Notes under the pieces: generated by a model | Told to the model about the DNA's origin: nothing | The model's input: the letters and a program-made list of their open reading frames with translations, nothing else | Databases searched by the model: none | Shown here: positions 55,401 through 64,000 of the stretch, in pieces | Layout of the letters: every line of letters starts with the position of its first letter | Numbering within the stretch: the stretch's first letter is position 1 | Program-made: the position numbers and the translations under genes | Assembly (NCBI RefSeq): GCF_001417965.1 | Contig: NW_018384267.1 | Span: 358,614 to 422,613, forward strand | Direction: 5' to 3' | Source of the DNA: Exaiptasia diaphana | Taxonomy: Eukaryota > Cnidaria > Anthozoa > Actiniaria > Aiptasiidae | Length of the DNA stretch: 64,000 nt

Positions 55401-58400
55401 GCTTGTGGGACGTCGCTAAATTCAACACTCAAGCGATTGTCTGAAGCCGGAGACATTATGAAGTCTGCTATATTCTTACCCAGTGCTTCTTTTGCTCTTT
55501 CAATGTCATTTTTCAGCTCTTCTAAGATTTCTTGTATGGTGCATTCTGTCTCAAGGACATATTGTATAGGTCCCAAGGAATCGCTCAAGCAGTCTTCGGG
55601 ACTGATTAGAAAATCCGCGAGATTCTGGCCTATGCTATTTTTGAGGCATTCCAGGTCTTTTAAAAGTTCATCGTTGATATTTCTTAGATTTTTGTTTTCA
55701 TTACTTAGATCTTTGACAATATCACCCATCTTTTGCCCATCGTTGATTCTATCAATAATTGGTATATTACTATCTTGCACTTTGCCACAATCCAACGATA
55801 ATACCGCCTTCGAAAGCTGATCACCGAGAGATGCAGTCAAACGATCATTAACATCCTCTATCTGAGATCGTTGATTGAAAGCTATATCTTTTAATCTGTC
55901 GTTCTCTTCAGCTAGTTGAATGAGGGTTTTTGGACCAGCAATCATTTCGTTCAGTGCATGGATAAAGTACTTTTTGTCTTCATCGCTTGGTTTCTTTTCA
56001 TCCTCCGTGTCAAAAGAAATTCTACTGAAGTTCTTTCCGTTGCGAATCTTCTGCATCACGTCTTTCCTCTGGTCTTCAAGCTGTTTTTTTTCGTCGCATA
56101 AGGCATCAAAGGTTTCTTGTATTTCATCGTCTGGAAGTTTTACTTCAAACTTGGATTTTTCCTCTTGGATCTTTGACAATTGATTTTCTGCTTCGCATTT
56201 CTTGGCTCGTAGAGAGTCAATTTCAGCATGTTCCATGGGCTCTTTGTTGCTGTCAACAGAGCTGAGCTTTGTATCGATTTCAAAGAGATAGTCCTCAAGG
56301 CTTTTCTTTTTATTAAGGAGAGCGATCATGTGAAGAAGTTCTGGTGATAAGGAGCTGTTGTCTTCCTCTGGGCGTATGTCTTTATCCTCCAGTTCATTTT
56401 CTAGAAACTCTAGCTCCTCCCTGTTTTCTTCAAGCTCATCTTCTAAACTACTTATTGCATCCTTTAGTTCATTTTCTGCATTTTGGCGTATTTGGTTGTT
56501 CGTTTCATTTTCTTTTTCAGCTTGTTCAAGTTTTGTCTGTGCTTCGGCTAAAACTTCTTTTATCGTGTTTTCGAAGTCTGCTTCGTCATGCGCGTTATTA
56601 TTGACGTCGTCCATGATGTTTGCTAAAGAAACATCCAAGANCTCAATATTATCCTTAAGACGCTTTATGTCTTTCTCCTTTTCTTGGACCACTTTTGTGA
56701 CGCTTAATAAGTCCAATTTTAATTTGCTGTCTTTTAGAATCTTTTGCAGCTCTTTTTTATTTTTATCAAGATCGCTTAATTTACTGAATAGTTCTTCTTC
56801 CTTCGCACTGTTGTGGTTTGCCTTTATCAACATTTCGAGATTTTGCAACTGCTCAATTTTATCTTCACTAAGCGAGTTTTTCTTGTTATCCAATTTAGAT
56901 TCTAATTCTTTGATATCCCTTTTCACACTTTGCAAGTCATCAAGAACGGACGGAAGTGGAAGAACATCGTCGTTGACAGCTTTTGTGTCTGTTCTCAATG
57001 ATGGTTTGTGCTTCTCAAATAACTGTGCGAGCTTATCTTCTTCACACTCGGTATTCATGCATTGCTGATTTAAATTTATGATCTCAGAGGCAGTTTCTTC
57101 GATGTTATTTTCCAGATCTCTTATGTACTTGTCCGTCGTACTGTCTTTTACATCGTTGCATTTTGAGGAGATTGCAGAAGAAACTGAAGTCGGAACGCCA
57201 CCCAGGTCTACTTTTTCTTTTGATTCTTTTAGTCTATTTGTCGTTTGGGCCAAATCATACTCTTTTTGATGTTTAAGCTTGATTAAGTTATTAATCCTAT
57301 CAGCAGCTCGCAAGGGTTCTTGCTCGATCTCGCCTTGTGTTTCATCCACAAGTTGCTCAAGCTCTATTTTCTTTTTCATTGCATTCTCTACCTCTTGCGA
57401 TGCTATCTCTTTTTGTAAGACGTCTGCTATCTCCTTTGAAATTTCAGTTAGCTCCTTCAAACTATTGTTCTTTTTCTGTACAATTTCCTGAAATTTGGGG
57501 TGGCATTCTTCTGAGGTTTCTTCTCTCTTATACTTTCTTGCTATTTGGTAGAATGTTTCTTCCTCGTCAATGGATTTCTCAAGATCATTTAATTCTTTTT
57601 CAAGATCATCTTTCAAGCAAGCTAGTCCAAACAGGCTTTCGATGTCTTCTGGTAAATACTGAAAACCTTCTGGTAAGATCGACAGTAATTCTGAACAATC
57701 GAATTCGTGTGCGGCTTTCTCTTTAAGAATTTTGTAAAGGGCGTCATGATCTGCTTCCCCACCTAAACCATCGGCTTTTATTTTGTCTATTTGAACACAA
57801 ATTTCTGCAGCTTTGTCCTCCAATTCTTGAATGTGGCCTGATAGAGATTTATTTCTCGGATCATAATTTCTTTGCAAGGCTTTATTCGTAAGCGCCTCGA
57901 TTTCATTATTTACATTGCTGAGCTTTTCTTTGATATCATTGCATTCTTTCGCAATTGAATCTATATTAAGGTTTGTATAGTCAGAACTCTCTTGTGGATT
58001 ACTTTCGTCATACTCTCTGCCTTCTTTTGTTCCCTTATCCTTGTAATAAGGAGGGGTTTGTTCCTGTTCTTGCACTTCGCCAGCTTTGATTTGATTGTCT
58101 TCATCTCGTGATGGTGCAAAGTCGTTAGAAATAGTTGTTCTTGTGATGGATTGATCGATGTCTTTACCAAGTGCATCTTGCAATCTTTCTTGCTTTTTCA
58201 GAAAGGGTTTTAATCTATCAACTTGGTCTTGAGCCATTCTGTTGAGCCTGTCTCTATCACGTTGTGCTTGTTTCAACTTCTTGGCTGCCATGGCTGCACT
58301 TCGGTCCTTGTCATACATTTCTTTCAAAATAGCTCTTGCTTTTGGATTCCAGGTATGATTATTCAAAATGTTTCCAATGTAATCGGACATTGTTTCTTCG

Positions 58401-61400
58401 GGTTTATCAACTTTGTTGAACTGTAATGATGGAGGGGCCTGCACATTGACATCATCCAATAAATCATTGGTGGGATCTTGATCAGTGGTGTTATGCTTTG
58501 AAAAACAAATTTGTAGTAAATCTTGAAGAGCGGCATTTTGTTTTTTAAAGTTTGCAATATCTTCTTCTAGATTTCGATCATCGGTTTTTTCTTGGAGCTC
58601 CCTGAACTTCTTGTGATTTTTGTCAAGCTCATTTGCTTTCTTGGCAACTTCACTCTCTAAATCTAACTTCTTGGACGTCATGTCAAGAAGCACTTTCTCT
58701 TCATCACCGATTTCATTCATATTTTCTTCAAACTCTTTTTCTATTTCCTTTAACTTTTTGTCTACTTCGTCTTTTTCCTTTTTGAGATGTTCAATAAAAT
58801 CTTTCTCTTCTTCATTTTGTAGAGCATGCCTTATTTTTTCTAACTCATTCAAAACACCTAGTTCTTTCTCGTTTAATTTTTTCTCTGCTTCTCTTACATT
58901 CGGGTCACTCATGCTTTTAAGAGTGGCTATTTGTTTCTCTATTGACTTAATGTCCGTTGCAATGTTCTTCTCCTCTTCAACTAATCCTTTTAAATCATGT
59001 TCATCAATGTCATTGTAATCTTCAATAACTTTCGCTTCATTGAGTTCCGGTATTTCTTCGACAAATCCTTTACCCACAAGCGCTTTTAAAATGTCATAAT
59101 TGTTTTTCAACTTCTTGTACTCTTGAAGGTGATCTTTTGTTATGTCATCGTTTATATCAGTGATTCCGCCATTGGTTTTGTTGTCATCTTCAGAATCTTT
59201 GCCATCTTCATCTTGCCCAGGAATCTGGTCCGATGAACTTTCTCTTTCTTCGTCATAAACGTCATCTTCTTTTTGCGAAGATAATTCATCCTTTATGTAT
59301 TCGTCGTCAACATCTTTCCTAGGAATCTCCTTTGCTTTGGAAATGACTGATGTACTGTTTGACTCATCAGCATTTTCATCTTTTTTTGCGCTTTCGTCTT
59401 TAGGTGAAAATAATTCCTCTTCTGTATTTTCGTCATTCGTGCCAAGTTTTTCTTGGTCTTTGTTTATATCCTTTTCTTTTTCGCCTTTATCTAAATCTTT
59501 GTCTTTTTCTTGACGTTCCGCGTCCGCACGTCGGTTCTCTTTCTCAATTTCATATTCGTCATCGCCTTTTTCTTTGACTCTCAATTTGCTCAAGTTTTTG
59601 TCATCGCCTATTTCTTTTTCCTGCTCGTATATGTCTTCGTCCTTATCTTTTACATTGTCTTGTTGTTGTCCATCGTTTATCTCTTCATGATTCTCTCTTT
59701 TTTTACCAGACTGATTTTCTGGTTCACCTTCAAAAAGATCACCAATGCCTGATCCTAGCCACGGAGCGCTCTCTGCGGCACGTATACGAGCCTCTTGAAT
59801 ATCTTCCACGAATGGTTTTTCAATTTTAGGGGCTTCTGCTCTCTCAGTCTTTTGAACGTTAGGAGACTCTACATAAAAATCTGTCTGCGTCTCAGCATGT
59901 TGTGTGTTTTCCATTTCATGCGACTTAGACGTAAGGATATCTTCTTCGACAGTAGACGGTTTTGACTCGACAACCTTATCAATGCTTTCATCAGGATTTA
60001 GGTCGCCTTTACCTAATTTTTTAGAATTTTCTTCTATGTTTACACCTTGCTGTAAACCAGTAGGAGTTTCCTTTACTGCTGGTGTAGAAATCTGTTCAAC
60101 AAGACTGTCGGAACATGTCTGTGTTTCTGCTTCCATTGACATTGCTGACAAATTACCAAAGCTTGTCCTGTTCACGAGATCTTTAACACCCTCGTTCAGC
60201 TTGTTTTCTAAAATTTCATTCTTGCCCTTCTCCCTGGCTAACTTTTTGAACGCGTCTTGCAGACTCTCTCTATATTCATTATAATATACTCTTCCAAGGC
60301 CAAATCTTTCCATGTTTAAAGCGAGCTCAAGATCAGACTTTTTGATTGATAGGCATTCGTTGTCAACTGATTCTGCTCCTGAGTCAGTTACTCCATCCTC
60401 ACTTTCTGGCTTAGGTGTAGCAGGTTCAGATTCAAAGTCAGAAATCGCTCCTGATGAAGTGTCTGATTCATACGTTTTCTCTACTGCAAACGCACTGTCT
60501 ATAAGAGTCTCTAATGCTGCTAATAGATCTCTTTTATCTTTAATAAGACCTGCATGTTCATTAGAAGTAGGAACACCAGTGGACGTATTGCCACTTTCAT
60601 CTTGGGATTCATGTATTTCATCTGTACATTCAGAAGACTGAGCTGATTTAGGTCTTGAGGGGCTCAGTGTTAGATTGTGGGTACTGTTTGGTGTCAATTC
60701 TCTTGCATTCTGATCTCCATAGTTCGACTGTGGTACTGTGGAATCTTTTAATGAGGTACGTGATTCCCTCCCACTAGGAAAGTGCTGTTCGTCGAGAATA
60801 CTTTCGTATTGGCTTCCAGTGCTGGCAAAACTGTGCCGTCGTTTTTCACCTTCACGTGCATTGGCTTTCTGGCTGAGCAGGCCTTTTATAACATCGACAG
60901 CTTTTTTAAGATTTTCATTGTTTGATTCATGTTCTTGCTGCCTCTTTCGTTGTAGCTCAGCTATTTCTTTCTTCAATGGTATAATTGTTTCTAGCTTGTC
61001 GGCCTCGTATTTCATATCATCGATCATGCCTTCTTCAAGTTTCTTGACGTCATCGTCATCTGCTCTTCGCTTTAGCGATAGCATCTTTCTTGTCAATGCA
61101 TTTTTGTCCTTGATCAATTCTACTTCATTTTCATCTTTTTCTGCTATAGTTTGTAATAGTTCAGCTATATCCTCATTAAACTTAAAGATGATGTCAGCTT
61201 TTTCACCCTCTACCTCTTCCATCTTTTGTTTCATGAGTTCGTCGAGTTCATCTTGCATTTCCATGTAGTAAAGACGACCGAGGCTAAATCTCTCAATGTT
61301 GAAGGCCTCTTCAAGTATAGCCTTATCCCTGGTCAGTGCCTCAATGACTTCTGCTTCTGGAGAAAGAACAAACTCCTTATGTTGTGTCTGCATCTTTTTA

Positions 61401-64000
61401 AGAAGTTTCTCTTTTTCTTTGTTGAAATGCTTTTCGAGTTCCACAATGGCTAGCTCAAGCTCCTCCTTGTCGTTTTTGAGCTTCTCTAGTTCTTCGTTTT
61501 CGAAATCTTTTGATTGATTTTCTATTGAATTGTTTTCATCCTTTGATTGACGGTCGGTTTCTAAAATCTCTTTAAGTTTATCCTTCCTTTCGTTTGAATC
61601 TACTCCAATTTCTTCACAGACTGTTTCAAACACTTTTTCAGAAAATTTCAGTTCTTTTCCTTTCTCGTAGGCTAATTCTTTGAGATAATTATTCTTTTCC
61701 TGTTCGTGCTTTTGTTGACTCTCAAGCATCTCAAGATCATGTGAAATTAGGATTCCTTCCTTGAGTGATGTCAATCTTTCTCTTAGCCGCTGCTGTTTAT
61801 TTTCATCAAAGGCTTTGATTATCTCATCTAGGGCATTCACATTAGCCATAAAAGTGTTTGCATTAGTATCTATGTCACTATGAGCTCTCTCCTCGTTACT
61901 TTCCTTATCTTTAAGGCCCTGAATATCCTTGATTTCTCTGTTTATTAGGTCTTTTACCACCTTATGGCGTGACTTGAAGACTTCTAAAGTCTCTTCTGCT
62001 TCATCTCCGACAAGTGCTGCATTAACGGCATCCCTAAAGTCTTTCATAGTTTTCTTTAGTAGTTTGTTTTCCCTCTCATTCTCTTCCTTCAATGCTCTGA
62101 TTTCCGTGTCTTTAGAATCCAATGTCTCCTGCAAGGCTTTTAGCTCAAGAAGGTATTCTTGTAGATTGTCTTGAAGTTCTATTTCCTTTTCTTCTGGTGT
62201 CTTTCCCTGTAAATTGGTGATTTTATTTTCATGATCTTTCTGTACATTACTTTGGACAACACCAAATCTGTTCGAATCATCAATATCCATTTGTCCCTTT
62301 TCGTCGTCGAATGAAGGAACCATGCATTCTTCAGCAGTTGAAGTCTCCTGAATTTCATCTTTTTCGATTTTCCTCAAAAAATCTTGATGTAATTTTTCAA
62401 GCTCATGGGTGCGTTGTAAAAGTTCCTTGCATTTCTTTTGCTCATTCTCTAACTGGTTAGCTAGATCGATGTTTGACTTGCTTATCTCTTCGATAGTTCT
62501 CTTTAAATCCGATGAAGATTCTTCAGTTTTATCGGGCTGTTCCCTTTTACTTCGACTTTCTTTTTCAAGTTCCTCTTGAAGTCTTGCATTCTGGCTCTCA
62601 AACATCTCTATTTTGTCAGCCAATTCGTTGTTTTTATCGTTCAGATGAGAAAGCTGCTGCTTTATCTCATTATTTTCTTTTTCGAGTGTTCCCATTTGTT
62701 CTATCTCCTTTTTATGTTCATTTTGGATTTTTTCGATTTCTTCTTTGAACTCCTTTTCTCTATCTTCAATTACTTGCTTGTAATATCTTTCTATGTCACT
62801 CTTTTCAAACTCAAAACTTTTTAAGAGAATAAGCTGTTCATTCCGTAATTGGGCTTCAAAGTCCTCCCTCTCTCGTTCATATTGGCTTTTAAGGTCATCC
62901 AAGTCATTCTTGTGCTGTTCTAAGATTTCTTCCAAAGGCTTTTGCCTCTTTTTTAAGTCGTTCACTTTTCTCTTGTGTCTTTTTTCCATGTTGCGGATTA
63001 CCCTCTGCTGTTCATCACGTAACTTTGCAACTTCATCTATAAGTGCAACTTCAATGTCTTCTTTAGTTGAATCCAGTCTGTTAAGAAGAGATAATTCTCT
63101 ATTATAAAATTTTGCAAGCTCAAATCTCTCTACATGAATTGCGTTCAACAAATGATCCTTCTCATTTTCTAAGCTTTCGATAGTACTATCTCTTTCTAGA
63201 AGCTTCTCTTCAAGGTCTTGAGCAAACCTTGCTTTTAGCTCAGAAATTTCATTTTCAAAACGCATATTCATTTTAAGTCGTTCTTCTGCGCTACGATCTT
63301 CCCATAGTTGTTCCACTATTTCAATTTTCTCTTTCAACTCATTCCTGTACTTTTTGTACGTCTTGTTTTTTTCGATCACATTATGTTCTTGATGCTTATC
63401 GAACTTTGTATTTAAATTTTTAACGAATTCCGCTTTTTCTAAGACGTGTTTTCTTTCAATCTCGGACCTTTCAAAATCATATTCAGCCTTTAAACTCTGT
63501 ATTTCATCGGATACATTTTCTTTCAGACGATTTATTTCACTTTTCAACTTATTTATTTGAATCTCGGCTTCTTTATATCTATCTTCGAACGATTGAGGGT
63601 CCGATTTCGTTCGAAGGATGTAATTTTCGTTGTAAAGTTCTTCAATTTCATTCGTTTTTTCCTTAATAACAGATTCGTACTCTTCACGGAGTTTCCGTTT
63701 TTCATTTCTGAAACTTTCTTCGATATTCTTTATCTCCTGTTCTGACTTGTTGACAATCGCTATTTCGTTTTCTCTAGATTTTTCACTTTGAAGTGCGTCG
63801 TATTCCACCTGCTCATTTTTAATTTTGCTTAACAGGTTTTCCTTGTCATCAATAAATTCTTCTCTCAACGTCTGAATTTCTTGATTGTAATTATGTCTCA
63901 GTTGCTGCAATTGCTCATTATGAATCTTTTCTGTTATTTCTTTTTCTTTCATAAATCCTGATACGATGTCCTTTCTTTCTTTCTCCAAAGTTTGCAGTGT
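43481..64000 (-). CDS. Giant coiled-coil gene C, single coding exon of at least 20.5 kb (6840+ aa), 5' end outside the window
   Basis: The frame is open from the right edge (TLQTLEKERKDIV) to donor GGG/gtacgt at 43481, without a stop in 20,520 bases. The true start lies beyond 64000; no ATG starts it here. Order: coiled coil with three ERFxLGRxYYxE motifs (near 63120, 61280, 60300); two TQT motifs (about 60120 and 59890); a very acidic/Lys-rich stretch (59.1-59.7 kb); more coiled coil; about 25 TLExIIxxYExxL/LGPxL modules (46.0-55.9 kb); then a dense coiled coil (43.5-45.8 kb) homologous at its end to gene B. With three small exons the window encodes about 6979 residues. Presumably a cytoplasmic scaffold or filament; no signal peptide region or membrane helix seen in the window. 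Family not recognised. Intron retention would add ~30 residues starting VRSYYIILYY. Confidence 0.9.
48820..52105 (-). repeat. Tandem duplication of a four-module block in gene C, ~1.73 kb period
   Basis: Modules near 52060, 51665, 51120 and 50595 recur in the same order near 50310, 49950, 49350 and 48870. Equivalent bases are 1716-1774 apart. DNA matches are visible, for example gatatcctccaatgtcat at 51695 and 49979. Confidence 0.8.
53637..55385 (-). repeat. Duplicated two-module block in gene C
   Basis: The pair near 55320 (ENYALKSMLGNDLSKALL) and 54625 (EAPIRMTENGMSLGE) recurs near 54165 (ENNALKSMLGNELAQALL) and 53690 (KAPIRIAKDKLTLGD). Period about 0.9-1.2 kb. Confidence 0.75.
59875..60131 (-). 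other. Two TQT (LC8-type) motifs in gene C
   Basis: Encodes AETQTC (about 60112-60131) and AETQTD (about 59875-59898), ~77 residues apart in a stretch without strong coiled coil. Paired TQT sites are typical of proteins held together by dynein light chain LC8; binding is inferred. Confidence 0.4.

Larger units (their letters stand above)
46000..55930 (-). repeat. About 25 TLExII-LGPxL modules in gene C
   Basis: Each module has a helix TLExIIxxYExxL, a gap of usually 2-4 residues, then LKxxLGPxLxxxLL. Clear copies lie near 55320, 54625, 54165, 53690, 53265, 52700, 52060, 51665, 51120, 50595, 50310, 49950, 49350, 48870, 48490, and longer variants at 48040, 47630, 47160, 46780, 46450, 46185 and 46025. 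Weaker relatives are near 55860, 55660 and 55500. Linkers are acidic, variable and probably disordered, 60-190 residues long. Confidence 0.85.

Noticed and set aside
43481-64000. Identification of gene C as ninein, golgin, CENP-E or trichohyalin
   Set aside because: Database titles for long coiled coils often carry such names by composition alone. I see no domain specific to any of them.
1-64000. CRISPR arrays, operons, ribosome binding sites
   Set aside because: The window is a spliced animal genome; none is expected and none was seen.

Overview
The window is animal (metazoan) nuclear DNA, AT-rich, with scattered single unresolved bases (n). The likeliest source is a cnidarian, probably an anthozoan such as a coral or sea anemone. 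I infer this from the mix: tandem intronless class A GPCRs, a CR1/Jockey-like LINE, a Penelope-like element with hammerhead-core inverted repeats, a relic of a DUF3504 (Crypton-derived) gene, and many small TA-flanked foldback elements. No single feature proves the taxon.

Layout: 1-2500 is a decayed, 5'-truncated LINE on the minus strand. 2501-5527 is non-coding and carries a cluster of a short palindrome (gatgcagaaattctgcatc). 5528-6466 and 9761-10726 are two paralogous single-exon class A GPCRs on the plus strand, whose key motifs fall at identical residue numbers. From 12099 to the right edge lie three very large coiled-coil genes, all on the minus strand. Gene A (12099-21202) has a 7.8 kb exon plus two small 3' exons. 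Gene B (26156-34722) has a 6.5 kb exon plus two 3' exons. Gene C (40531 to beyond 64000) has one uninterrupted coding exon of at least 20.5 kb plus three small 3' exons. All seven introns inferred from splice signals are phase 0. Between B and C, 37610-39417 holds a DUF3504 gene relic broken by a Penelope-like element, which itself carries a MITE, and by a separate TA-flanked MITE.

How the genes relate: B and C are clear paralogues. The last ~120 residues of each giant exon and the following leucine-zipper-like exon align in the same order. A shares their architecture (short tandem repeats, then long coiled coil, then a small 3' exon or two) but not obvious sequence identity at the end. A and C contain TQT motifs, the core of dynein light chain LC8 binding sites. 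I infer a local family of giant filament-like or scaffold proteins (centrosome, cilium, cortex or a cnidarian-specific structure are all open). I do not recognise them as a named family.

The most unusual content is in gene C: about 25 copies of a module with the pattern TLExIIxxYExxL ... LKxxLGPxLxxxLL spread over 10 kb of coding DNA, with visible higher-order duplications, and three copies of an ERFxLGRxYYxE motif nearer the N-terminus. Gene B adds a 29-unit, 14-residue acidic repeat with a 210 bp higher-order period, and four Gly/Gln-rich beta-like repeats.
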